Shown here: in pieces, positions 47,401 through 58,254 of the stretch
Layout: each line of letters starts with the position of its first letter
How positions within the stretch are numbered: position 1 is the first letter of the stretch
Source: Branchinecta lynchi
Taxonomy: Eukaryota; Arthropoda; Branchiopoda; Anostraca; Branchinectidae
DNA length: 64,000 bases
Assembly: GCA_023053575.1 (NCBI GenBank)
Contig: JAKZAP010000010.1
Span: 12,175,225 to 12,239,224 of the forward strand
Direction: 5' to 3'
Position numbers and translations under genes: made by a program
The notes under the pieces: generated by a model
Told to the model about the DNA's origin: nothing
The model's input: the letters and a program-made list of their open reading frames with translations, nothing else
The model's database searches: none

Positions 47401-47959
47401 ATCTCTCTTTGAACCTTCTTAATTTTAGATACCAAGTTCTTATAGATTGGATTTCATGGGTTTTTTTTCGGATATGTCTGATCAAAGGTGTGCTGGTTTC
47501 CCTGTCACTTCCCGACTCGGGAATATTGCAAACATCTTCAGTGTAGGACATTCGAGAAAAGGCGAGGAGATAAGCAACGAACCTAAACGAAGAACTCGGA
47601 TCCTTCCGAGAACTTCCGATCCCGGAGCAGAATGACACTTCGATGAACTATCTTCTGAGTCTACCGTGCTGAAACCTGTATGCCAGCAATGTTAAACGAA
47701 GTTGGCATCGTTTTCCCAATTGCAGAAAAAAACCTGCTCTGCAAAGGTGTGACCTGCTCTTTACAGTTATTCTGAACTAGTTACGTTATTACCTTATTTT
47801 TGCAGAGTTCCATATCAACTATGCCAATAGTCTATAGTTCCGTTAAGCCAGCTGCCCTGCCCTTCCCCCAGGCTTGGGTCAAAGTACGGCATTAGAACAT
47901 GGCTTAGAAAGATGTAATCAACGGTCCGGTTTGCTAGCTAGTTGTTAAAACTGTTCTTT

Positions 47960-48432
47960 GCCAAACTCTAATCAGAGATTGTGAAGAGACTACCAGAATT
48001 TTATTTTAAGCTTAATCTACCCGCGATTTATTTGAGGTACTGGATCCAACTGAGGGCGAATTGCCTACCACTCCACGGTAGAAAAAAAGTGTTTGATAGG
48101 AATAAGAAGAGTCCGGATGGGAAATATGCGTGTCCCCTTTGCGGTGGTGAAGAGGAGGATATTGGCCATTTTCTAAGCCGGTGCAAAGAGCTTTCGGATC
48201 TCCGTAGGGAGATTTTCGGTGGGTTTATCCCGACACTCGTTGGTATCCTGAAGTGTACATCCGCCCAGGCTATTAGTAAGATTTGTAGGTTTGTGTCTAG
48301 AGCGTTAGAATATAGAAAGCTTTCCGTAGATTAGTTGTATGTTGATTGACGTTTCTGTGTATTAATAACCTGTACCTGTATATGGCCCTCGGGCTTTTTC
48401 AAATACAATTATTATTATTATTTTTATTATTA
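47960..48432 (+). pseudogene. LINE ORF2 C-terminal fragment with zinc-knuckle and ATT tail
   Basis: The frame 47981-48334 encodes YWIQLRANCLPLHGRKKVFD and YACPLCGGEEEDIGHFLSRC. The CxxC...H....C spacing is the zinc-knuckle found at the C terminus of many non-LTR retrotransposon polymerases. A stop is followed by ATGGCCCTCGGGC, AAATACAATT and (ATT)n to 48432, a typical 3' end. A stop sits just upstream of the frame, so it is 5'-truncated. A shared 3' end occurs at 57178-57225. Confidence 0.75.
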
Positions 48433-48641
48433 TGTTCGTTCGCAGAGCTTTGGAAGGGATCAGCGCCATACACCCAAGATACCTATACTCTATATGAATA
48501 AGTCCAAAACACGCCTGTGATCCTCAAGAAGAAGGAGTAAGCGTGTCCGTGACGACTCAAAACCTGTGTCAAACAATCACGGCGATCTTTGGGAGCAGCT
48601 GTGACACCACTTATGCCTTTCTTCTGCTACGTACCCGGAGA

Positions 48642-48930
48642 GGCCGGATATATTGCATCGGCAAAGGGAGATGGTCAGCAAGAGTATTAATAATTAAGTT
48701 TCGCTTCGGTACTGGAATCTTTACATCTGATCCTCTTTCAGAAGGTTCAGACTACTAAAAGCTCATTTAGGTGAGGTGAAAAGCTCATTTAGAGAGGCCG
48801 GATATATTGCATCGGCAAGAGAGATAATCATCAAGAGTATTAATAATTAAGTTTCGCTTCGGTACTCGAATCTTTGCATCTGATCCTCTTTAAGACGGCT
48901 CAGACTACTAAAAGCTGATTTAGGTGACAT
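48642..48930. repeat. Tandem duplication, 154-bp unit, two copies
   Basis: AGGCCGGATATATTGCATCG begins at 48641 and 48795, with GAGTATTAATAATTAAGTTT and CTCAGACTACTAAAAGCT shared. Confidence 0.85.
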
Positions 48931-49013
48931 CAAAACAATAACATATCTTTTGGAGTCAAAGAACACTAAAAATAAGTTTCCAAAGCCAAAATCAAGACAT
49001 GCATACATAACTA

Positions 49014-49371
49014 CACTGTCAGAAGTTTCATAAGAGATAACACGAGGATGCGCGGATTCAACAGAGAATGTGTAACTGATAACACTTCGCATGTTATCTG
49101 TTGTGTTTCAAAATGTTATGCATAGTAAGCGTTACCATCAGGAAGAACCGAAAAACACCAAAAAGTATTTGCTGAGTTTTCCGACATCATGACAATAAGG
49201 AATAAAGTTAGTAAATGCTTTCTTGGCTCTTTCTAACAAAGCTTGTTATGCATAAGAGTTCATGCATAATGTTTTCAAACACAACAGATAACCTCCAAAG
49301 TCCTCTCTATTACGCATTATCTGTTGAAACCGCGCATCCTTGTGTTACTTGTTATGAAACTTCTGACAGTG
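49014..49371. mobile_element. Palindromic MITE (CACTGTCAGAAGTTTC family), TA TSD
   Basis: CACTGTCAGAAGTTTCATAA to ATGAAACTTCTGACAGTG, flanked by TA on both sides (49012-49013 and 49372-49373). Cleanest copy of the family. Confidence 0.88.
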
Positions 49372-49439
49372 TACGAACGTTGACTAACGCCACCAAAGGT
49401 AAGTTTCAGTGACTCAAGACACATAAACCAAAGACGTGT

Positions 49440-49490
49440 CACATTATATTATATTACATGTTATATTATATCTTATATTGTATTTGACTC
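49440..49490. repeat. TATAT-rich low-complexity tract
   Basis: Imperfect TTATATTATA repeats. Confidence 0.6.
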
Positions 49491-51039
49491 AGACGATCAA
49501 AAGTGTGTTCTAGTGATAAAATACAATAAAACAGGCTGAGACCATGGTTTGGGTTGCTGCAGATCCCGCTTCTTTATTTTTCTTTCCAGTCAAACTGTAT
49601 CCCAGATATCCAAAAATTATATACGAAAACGATTAAAGATTGAAACGACGATTTGTACCAATGGCTTTTAACGCTTTTACGGCCTAGCCGAGTTTTGACA
49701 GTTACGCAACGCAACCTTCCCGAAAGCTTCAAGGTCCGCCGACAACTCTTTCACATAAGGACATGAGAAGCTTCAAAATACTGTTTTTCATTTCGTAAGA
49801 CACTGTTGACTATCAGGTCAACATTATGTTATGGATTTCTTTTATTTTATTTTCTTCACTTTTTCACCACGGCGCGTTCAGTTTTCAAATATTTTGCGTT
49901 TTGCCGCCACGTCGGAGAGCAGGAAGGCTGGATAGAGTCGACAAGCGATAACATGAGAATTGGTTAATTTTACTTGGCAAGTAATGGTATTTTCGAAACG
50001 CACCTAAAGACATGGGGGCCGCGTAAAGCAAAAAAAAAAACCGACTGGAATTGAATTTATTCTTGTGTAAACCTGACAGAGTTTTAAAGGAGTCTGTTAC
50101 AGTACTGTCTGCATATACTGCGAATTGGCTATGTAGCTAAAGAGCCAATCCCGTTAAGTTGGCTCTGTCGATAGGAATCAAAAGGTGGAATTTCAACAGT
50201 AACGCTATTGTCGCTATGTCTCGCTATTTACACTCAGAGCATTGATCATCTATGTGTCATTATCCGAGACAACAGGAGCCCCAAAATCGTCCCACTCTTA
50301 GTCAATATTTCCTAGTTTTTCGTTTTTTTTAACACATTTGTTTTTGTTTTAACTTAAGAAGTTCTAGAGTTCTGAGGCAATCAAAAATGCCTTACTTAAT
50401 CATAAAAAAAGCTTTTGATGGGTTAAAACGACAAATGTACCCTCCAGGTAACTTGATCGGAAACCTCTAGATGAAAAAAAAATTTTCATTCAAAAAGTCT
50501 GCATCGAGGCTACAAAAAAATAATGGTTGGTCGATATGATCTAACAAATAAAAGACGTCCGATGGGTTAGTTTGAATAAACAAGTCATTTGACTTTTCAG
50601 GGGCTTAATCCCGGCTAGATGGCATAGGTCTTAGGTATGCAGTTATTGACCGTTTGAAAATACTAGAGTCAGCATGTAAACAAGAAAATGTCAATAGTAG
50701 CCTAATTAAACAACAATTGTAGCTTCTGGTAACCATCGAAAGGAGGTTGGAGCATGTCCAGTACATGCTGCATGGTGTCTTGATGGACTTGAACTTCATA
50801 CAGGACAAGACGAGATTTACCACAGAATTGCGTGCAACTATGACGTAGAAATTCGTGCGACTTCGGTCCAGAAGCTGCGGTGAACGCGTATCCTGGACAT
50901 AAGTAGTGAAGACGATTTATTGCCCAGTTGTTGTGTTTAGGAGATCAGTAACCTTAACGGACGCTGGGCAGTAGCCGAAGAAGCCACGCCTAGGCCTCCG
51001 GTGAAGAAAACAGGTTACAAGATCTTCTGATAAGATAGT
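49491..51039. other. Stretch without recognised feature
   Basis: No coding segment or element ends recognised on either strand. Confidence 0.35.
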
Positions 51040-51830
51040 GGACGTCGGGGATACCAAACGACAACGGGGATTCCCTGGCGTAGTCAATCTGCCCGTCTTT
51101 CTAGCTGTCCGTCTGTATTTTGGGATCCGGACCAAAAATTAGTGATACTCCCCCCCCCCCCCCCCATTACGTGGTCAATTTTTCTGTTTATCTGTCTACA
51201 CGTGGTGTATTTTTGGGATCCAAAACAACAATGGGGGATTCCCTGACGTGGTCAATCTGTCCGTCCGACTGTAGTCTTGAGATCCCAAACAGAATTTGGG
51301 CATACCCAAGGTGTGGTCAATTTATTCGTCTACCTGTAACTTTGGGATCCCAAACAAGGGGGATTCCGAGAGGTGGTCAATCTGTCCATCTATCTGTCCG
51401 CCTGTCTGTAGTTTTGGGATATCCCAAACAAAAAACTGGGGATACCCAAGACGTGGTTAATTTATTCGTCTACCTGTCTGCATGTGGTCTAACTTTGGAT
51501 CTCAACACGGAGGATTCCTCGAGGTGGTTAATCTGTCCATCTATCTGTCCGCCCGTCTGTAGTTTTGGGATCCTAAACAGAAACTGTGATGCCCAAGACG
51601 TGGTGAATTTATTCGTCTACCTGTCTGCATATGGTGTAACTTCGGGATCCCAAACAACAAAGGGGGGGGGGATTCCCTGGTGGTCAACCTCTCCGCCCTT
51701 GTGTAGTTTTGGGATCCTAAACAAAAACTGGGGATGCCCAAGACGTGGTCAATGTGCCCGTCTAGCTGCCTGCAAATGGTGTAACTTTGGGATCTCTACA
51801 AAATTACGAATACCCCTGAAGTATGCGTCT
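51040..51830 (+). repeat. Tandem array of GGGATCC-containing units, two alternating types
   Basis: GGGATCC-like words recur near 51122, 51217, 51278, 51345, 51416, 51497, 51567, 51645, 51708 and 51789. One unit type runs GGGGATACCCAAGACGTGGT plus CGTCTACCTGTCTGCATG; the other runs GGGGGATTCC plus GTGGTCAATCTGTCC. The 319-residue open frame from 51120 is a by-product of this periodicity. Confidence 0.85.
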
Positions 51831-52132
51831 GCCTCTTGGTTTGTCTACCTACGTTGCAGTGTCGATCAGTGTTGCCACTGGTCTGCGACATATCACAGAT
51901 CTTCGACTTCTTTGACACAAAAAAATGAAGCAAAAAAGTTGATGCATATAATTATGAAGATGATAAAGCTAGATTTCTCGTTTACTGTTGGTAAAAAGGA
52001 ACTAATTTCATATGCGCCAGAAGTTTGTGTGGCCAAAAGTAACAAGTTCCGTCACAAGTGGCAACAATGGTGTCGATAGGCAGGATAATGCTCGGATTGC
52101 CACATTTTTTTAAAACTTGCAGAGGTTATCCT

Positions 52133-52621
52133 TTAAAGGACCTGTCTTACCTATAATACTAACGCAACTACTTCCATAATCGCTCCATATGTTTCTAAAC
52201 CCGGAGACCGCAATTTCGTACGGTACATTCTAACCCGTCTAACAAAACCACGCTGATTTTCTCACTTGCCGTCTTTTGGATACTTTTTTTGGATACTTAT
52301 TTTATTTTATTTTATTATTTATTCTTTGCCTAGAGGGTCCACGTGCTGTCAGATTATTTGAACCCGCCAAAGTCGACCAACAAAATTGTTCAGTCGAGAC
52401 AAGTTTTCTCTACCTTAATTTATGAGCTCCTCCTGCCCCCCTCTAACGGCCGATGTTGAGGTGATGATCATTTCCTCGCGACTGACTGCTACCTTGATGT
52501 GTCACGCTGTAGAGGGTTGTCTGCGAGAAGTTGTTCCATCAGAAAAACCGGTTATGTTTAAGTATTCAAATATTTTAAGAAACTGTAAGTTGCAGAGTAA
52601 ATAGTGCGAGGTGTCCTTTAA
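52133..52621. mobile_element. TTAA-flanked MITE (piggyBac-like), reversed and interrupted
   Basis: TTAAAGGACCTGTCTTACC at the left and GAGGTGTCCTTTAA at the right, TTAA at 52133-52136 and 52618-52621. Foreign sequence from about 52280 to 52490 interrupts the family interior and is one arm of the inverted repeat described next. Confidence 0.8.
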
Positions 52622-52797
52622 GTTAAAAGGCAGGTCAGTCGCGAGGAAATGATCATCACCTCAACATCGGCCGTTAGAGGGGGGCAGGAGGAGCTCATAA
52701 ATTAAGGTAGAGAAAACTTGTCTCGACAGAACAATTTTGTTGGTCGACTTTGGCGGGTTCAAATAATCTGACAGCACGTGGGCCCTCTAGGCAAAGA
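52323..52797. repeat. Inverted repeat with 164-bp arms
   Basis: Arms 52323-52486 and 52634-52797 are about 98% complementary (for example CTAGAGGGTCCACGTGCTGT against its reversed partner at 52770-52790), with a 147-bp spacer. The left arm is inside the TTAA MITE and the right arm outside it. Confidence 0.9.
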
Positions 52798-52954
52798 GTA
52801 TGGGGGATTTGCAACTCAATCTTTGGTGTGCGGGAACAAACGCTTGGAAAATCTGATCGATTATTCCGGTTGAGCTGCTTAGAGGGTATAGTTTTCAGGA
52901 ACTCGGTAATATCGCAAATACGAAACAATCGGGCTTACTGAATGTTCGGCATTG

Positions 52955-53340
52955 AGTGTAACAACTTGCTGAATTTTACATAGGTCTACGGTAATTATTT
53001 GACTTCAACAAATACTTCTGACAAAATACGGTAAAAACCCGAAATCTCACATCCCATGAGAATTCCTGCTAAGATGTTTTCGGAATCCGGTGGTTTTTGC
53101 AAATATAGAAAAATGGTCCTGAATATTGGGCACGGAGTGTAACAAACTGCTGAGTTTTATCGAGGGACTGCTCACTTCTGTCGCAAGGTGTACATAGTCC
53201 CTGCCTCCGTGTCTCTCTGCCCCTACGCCAAAAAATTCAGTGAGCAGCCCCTCGAATTTTATATGCTGTTATTGTTTTACTAGAATCATTATTCCTGCCA
53301 GAATACGATGGAAACTGGAAACCTCACATTAGATTATAGC
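52955..53340. repeat. Diverged direct duplication of about 180 bp
   Basis: GAGTGTAACAACTTGCTGAATTT (about 52963) and GAGTGTAACAAACTGCTGAGTTT (about 53136) begin similar tracts sharing TTCCTGC and CAAAATACGGTAAAAAC-type segments. The second is split by the small foldback at 53162-53253. Confidence 0.6.
53162..53253. mobile_element. 92-bp foldback MITE
   Basis: GAGGGACTGCTCACTT at the left and CAGTGAGCAGCCCCTC at the right are inverted; it interrupts the second unit of the surrounding duplication. Confidence 0.65.
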
Positions 53341-53559
53341 TCCCGTCGGAAAGAACAATAGCATAGGGATAAAACAACGTCTTAAATAAAGGCACTTAAG
53401 TATTGGTTTTATGATCGGATTTGGTTGAAAACCTGCGAAACATCTTGCTATCGGACCGAATCAAGAATCAGTTAGTAATCGGATAGGTACATACAAAAAC
53501 TATCGGAAATTCCTATGGGACAAAATATGGCCACGTTTGGGATCCCATCGACGCCTTTC

Positions 53560-54200
53560 ATCTTGTTCTTCTCACCTTAAAGACCTAACCCAAACATTTT
53601 GTTTACATTCTTTTACTGATCGGAAGCCATTAGTTTATTCAGATTTGAACCTGATTGCCCGGTAGCTGTTTCGGCTTGAGAAAAAAACCACGCAGAACGC
53701 TTTCTTTTCGAGATGACGAAATCTTCCACGTTTGATTAGCAAAGAATTATAAGACTTAATTGATTATTTCTTGTACGACTTCAGGAGTACCACACTGGTC
53801 TTGGTTATTTAATTTATTTGTATTTGTAATAAACAGTTGGAGCATAAGATGGAAGTTATTATTTTGATCCATGGCTCCCTCCGCGGCTCCCTCCGCGGCT
53901 CCCTCCGCGGCTCCCTCCGCGGCTCCCTCCGCGGCTCCCTCCGCGGCTCCCTCCGCGGCTCCCCCCGCGGCTCCCTCCGCGGCTCCCTCCGTGCCATAAT
54001 AGCTGTCCCGGATAATCGGCTGAGATTTAGTCCAGACCGAATTATTTCAAGCCTAGGAAATTTGGTTTATTTTTTTATCTTCTCATTTTTTGACGGTGTT
54101 TTGCGGGGTTTTGAACATTCATAATGGCAGTAGGTATAGCTACCATTGTGTGTGTGGTAGAAAGACCATTTCTTGCGGTCCGCTTTAATGATAAACCAAG
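53560..54200 (+). repeat. Forward member of a 17-kb-separated repeat pair
   Basis: Matches 35806-36410 reversed, over AGCTGTTTCGGCTTGAG, TTTGATTAGCAAAGAATTA, ACCACACTGGTCTTGG, GATAATCGGCTGAGATTTAG and GGTCCGCTTTAATG. Confidence 0.75.
53872..53990 (+). repeat. 12-bp minisatellite CGGCTCCCTCCG
   Basis: Nearly perfect 12-base units, about ten, with one CTCCC to CCCCC change. The reversed partner at 36086-36100 has a single related unit. Frames reading RGSLRGSL or RREPRREP are by-products. Confidence 0.95.
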
Positions 54201-54559
54201 TGGCAACGAATGACAAGTGATGAGTTATTGTCAGAATTTAACCGCCCTGGTACACGCACGCAAATGTCTTGATTCGGAGTGTTATGATCGAATGACTCAT
54301 GGCAAGTTCAAGGCTTAGCTTCACTTCCCCGGAATTCGCTTCGTTCAGCCGAAAGAGGGCTCACGGACGCACAAAGCTGCTCTCGTCAAAGCGAAAATTT
54401 ACTGCAAGGTAATGGAGGTGAAAAGGTTACTAATTTAGAAATCACCCATAGTCCACTGCAATGCGCAGAATCGGGGAAAAAGAACATTCCTTTTTTCTTG
54501 CGGATTCTTGCGGCGTTTTATATTTAAAATTCGCTTGTGAATTTTTTAACGTAATAGTA

Positions 54560-54775
54560 GACGAAGACGACCCATCAACCATGTAAATAAGTATTTCCGA
54601 GTTCCTTCATCCAACAGGGTCAACGAACCTTGGAATAGTTTACCAGTTGAAGTAGTTGCATCAGGTAGCTTAGGCCAACAGATGCGTGCTATGCAAAACC
54701 CTCCTTTTAAGTTAGAAGCTTTAAAGTTTGGTAATCTGTATGTTTTACTTCCGTTTGTGGAATAACGCTTGATAA
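54560..54775 (+). pseudogene. LINE ORF C-terminal fragment
   Basis: Reading RRPINHVNKYFRVPSS, NRVNEPWNSLPVEVVASGS, the tract resembles the end of many animal LINE polymerases (RVVN.WNSLP..VV.A.S). Stops lie nearby and no upstream part is seen. The 134-residue frame on the opposite strand is its antisense. Confidence 0.6.
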
Positions 54776-54939
54776 GTTGATGTAATAGCCTATGTGTAGT
54801 AATGGAGACAATTGCTAATCTGAACGCCAATGTGTTAATAAAATAAGTAATCAAACACCTGAGTGTGGGGTTTTTCTGATGAGGAAAAGAAAACAAAATT
54901 TCATACAAAAATTGGCTTTGAGCCCAATGCAAACTCAGA

Positions 54940-55460
54940 TTGGCAACCACCAGTTACACTGCGGACAGAGTCCGGGTTAGTCGTGTCTTAGAATGGAATT
55001 CCTGCCAGCAATTCCATATGGAAAGGTTGAGATTTGCTCAAATTTGTTACGAAAGTGTAGAAAACCCTGCTGGGAAATCCAGATCCTGTATCCACACCAT
55101 TATTTACGAGTTTTCACCCAGCTAGATTATCTGTTTCGGTAATGAGGGGTGATGGAGTAAATATTGTGACAAAAAGAAATAGCTGAGACATGACAACTTC
55201 ACATCAAGTATTTGGCACCTATATGGCATGGTACTAAAATACATGTCAGTCGTTGATCTTAAAGATTCTATAAAAACAGACCAAAAATATATAATCACAT
55301 AAATGCTTTTATAATTGGACTTTGTACACTTGGGTTGTTTCAAGAATAATTGATCAAAGTCATAGCATATATAATTAAATACTTTTCTAAGTCGAATCTG
55401 AAGTCATTTATGTACGACAAATGCTGATAGCTTCCGAGAATCCGAAACTTCCCTTGGAGC
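54940..55460 (+). repeat. Copy 1 of a diverged local duplication
   Basis: Segments GAAAGTGTAGAAAACCCTGC, TTTTCACCCAGCTAGAT and ATGCTTTTATAATTGGAC recur with changes at about 56805-57440 (copy 2). Roughly 60-70% similar by eye. Nothing recognisable is encoded. Confidence 0.5.
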
Positions 55461-56244
55461 TCCACACAGAAATAATCACAGATATAAATGGTATTAATTA
55501 GTATAGTATTTTCACATTCGGTTTTTGGTGCCAGACTAAAGCGGATCCGAATTGGCCAAGGAGAAGTCGGTGTCACTAGCGAAAGATAGCAACTTGCCAG
55601 TTCAATTCCAAGTTGATTAAAGAGAAGTTGATTAAAGCTTAAAGTTTAACTGAAAAGCAAACTTATTTGTGTGTTATTTAACAGAGTACAGTGAATTATT
55701 TGAATTCTACTAAAGGATTTTCTGACTTTCCACTATCTGATCTAGTAGGGGCATTCGAAATATTTACGGCCTTCCCCACAACGCAAATTCTACTATCACG
55801 CGGAAGATTTGAATCTTAACACAATCGCCAGTGGTGAAATTAGACTGCTTGGTGCCTGAACACAAATTTTTAGCAAATCTTTTTTGTCAAGCATACATCG
55901 TAGGTATAAGCGCATATAGATACTACAAATCTGACAGAGAAACTCCACTATTAGAAAATCGATTATTTGTGAATAGCGGAGCAACGAAGTAACGCATCTT
56001 CATCGGGTCTTCAAGCCTATTTAAGTGAATAATGATGGATAACTAGACTGTCTCGTCTCAGCCCTTTTCAGTGAAACTTTAAGTCATCTAAAGAAAAGTG
56101 CCCGACTTTGTATTCTGGGGGCATCCAGTTTTAAGACGAAAACTCTGGCCTGTCATCATCGAGTAGACAAAATACCCAAAGACATAGGCTAGGGTTTCCT
56201 ATTGAACGTCTACTCCAAAAGATTCCCCTAGCTGAACGTAGGCT

Positions 56245-56345
56245 ATCAGAAAAAAGTCCCACGCAAAAAAGTCCCCATGACAAAACGCCCATGTAGCAAA
56301 CGTGCCCGCGGAAAACATCCCAGTGAACCAACGTCCACGGCTGAG
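56245..56345. repeat. CGTCCCC-like minisatellite, degenerate
   Basis: GTCCCACGCAAAAAAGTCCCC and ACAAAACGCCC-type units, related to 31160-31322. Confidence 0.55.
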
Positions 56346-57087
56346 TCGGGACAAGGTGTGTGCGCTGAAAAGTCAGTACCCAGTCTTCCAGCAATTCCGC
56401 AATTTAAAAAAATAAGCGCCAATCTTAGTCCTAAAGTTCACACATCTGACGTCTTTTTTTTCCGAGTATCTTATTTTTCAGTTGTTCTTGCTTTAGATTG
56501 AACTAAAACAAGTGGCTACGTCTCCACCTCCAACTCAGTGACATTAATACAAAATTTACCTAACCGTTTGCCCTACTTTAACGTCACTTACACTTTCGTC
56601 TTAAACCTACTATCTTTTTAAACTTTATCAACTCTAAATTTAACTTCTCTTTTTAAACTTTTCATTTTTCTACTAAACATTCTGACGTGTTTGTGTGTTG
56701 AGCGTTTTGAGTGGACAGGCCTGGTCGGTCGCGGGGAACAGACTTCCTTCCAGGACTTTCCGCATCATCATCATTTAAGATGGAAAAGTTGTGGTTTCTT
56801 CAACTTTGTGATGAAAGTGCAAAAATTCGGCCGGGAAATCCTGGTAGTGCAACCGCACAATTATTTGCAAGTTTTTACCCAGTTGAATGATTTGTTTCGG
56901 TAGTGAAGGGGTGAAGAGTAAATCTAGTAACAGGCAATGATGACCTAGCCCATTTGGTTGCACTGAGTCGCGAACTCTCGTTTTTAATGGAATCTTGCTG
57001 GGGGGTAAGGGAGATACTGTTTCCTGATATATTGAAGAGCACATCTCCAGGAGCAATTGGTGCATTATGGGGATTTGTGTTGCAAAG

Positions 57088-57172
57088 TATAAAAGTAAAA
57101 GTCGACCGGGCGAGTGCAGTTTAGTTTATGTAGTGCGATATTCGAAGTAATTATGAAGCTTTTTGTTTTGTT
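57088..57172 (+). promoter_or_regulatory. Candidate TATA/initiator promoter and tiny first exon
   Basis: TATAAAAG at 57088-57095 is followed about 30 bp later by GCAGTTTAGT (A at 57118), the spacing expected for an arthropod TATA plus Inr promoter. After 35 bases comes ATGAAGCTTTTTGTTTTG (57153), reading MKLFVL like the start of a secreted-protein signal peptide, then TTGTATGT, a possible donor at 57173. That donor abuts a LINE 3' end. No downstream exon was recognised, so it may be an orphan. Confidence 0.3.
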
Positions 57173-57225
57173 GTATGTATATGGCCCTAAGGCTTTAAAT
57201 ACAATTATTTATTTATTTATTTAAT
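57173..57225 (+). mobile_element. LINE 3' end with TTTA tail
   Basis: TATATGGCCCTAAGGC, AAATACAATT and (ATTT)n match the 3' end of the LINE fragment at 48370-48432, so these are two members of one family, here cut down to the last 30 bases. Confidence 0.6.
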
Positions 57226-58254
57226 CTAATAAAACGGCCAGCTTGGGCCATACTAAACAACTAACCATAAATAAACAACTAACAATAAATATTCAATATT
57301 ATTATTATTATTATGATTATCTAGATGGTAATATGAGCTATGACAACCTAACATTTAGAACCTGGCAAACACATCGGAATAGTTCTCCAAAAGACATGAC
57401 AGGTGATGCAAATATTAAAAAAGTAATAATCACTTTAATGCTTTTATAATTGTACTATAAATTGGCAAATAAATACGATGTGCCATAAAAAGGAGCAGCA
57501 GTACAGTCTTTTAAACCTGCAGAACTGATTTGGATCTGATTCAAGAACAACCGATCGACTGTTTTATTTTCCAGGAAACTAGTTAGTGGGAAAAATTGCA
57601 TATTTGGAATAGCAAAGTCATAAATTACATCAAACTAGCGCTGTTACTTTTTTCGAATCTGAATTAATATGTGTGTTCATGTTCTATTTGGAAAGATAAT
57701 TTAAAGAATATAAATCGTAACGAAGTTTAAATTTCAATAAAGAAAGAATATAATCAGTTTTTTAATCAGTTTTCCAAGGAACATTTGAGTTTTGTCCAGA
57801 AAAATTAGGTAGTGGTTCAGTGGTAAAAATTTCACAGAGAGGAGGAATCAAAGTCCAAAAAGTAAGATTTACGAAAGTAACTAAGAAAAGATACTACGTT
57901 TGCCTAGTAAAACTGATGAAGAAACAATTAATACCAACTAAATTATTTACATGTCTGAAATCGTGTAACTACAGCAAACGCTGACAGCTGTCAGGAATCA
58001 GTAACGTATCTGTGGCTCCACAAAAAAAAATCAGAGACAACAATAACATAAATTTGGCTATCGAATTGGTGTTTAATCTTCGATTGTTACATAGCTTACA
58101 CATTTTACAGTTATTTTATTTTTACTACAGAGAATGTCATCACAGGAGAAGCCACCCCCCCCCCCCTCCCTGGAGAACACGGATCCGTGTTCACACACGA
58201 ATTTGTGCGTACTAAATCGTCTAAGGGTAAACTGTATTAATGAAACAAGACCAC

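Larger units (their letters stand above)
56780..58000 (+). repeat. Copy 2 of a diverged local duplication
   Basis: Matches copy 1 over GAAAGTGCAAAAATTCGGCC, TTTTTACCCAGTTGAATGAT, AATGCTTTTATAATTGTACT and CAAACGCTGACAGCTG (against CAAATGCTGATAGCTT at 55420). Confidence 0.5.

Noticed and set aside
51120..52079. 319-residue open frame on the plus strand
   Set aside because: It reads through the GGGATCC tandem array, repeats with the array period and has no domain resemblance.
53809..54124. Frames with RGSLRGSL or RREPRREP repeats
   Set aside because: Direct translation of the 12-bp minisatellite, open in several frames because 12 is a multiple of three.
54546..54950. 134-residue minus-strand frame
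   Set aside because: Antisense to the LINE fragment NRVNEPWNSLPVEVV; composition and lack of motifs do not support a gene.
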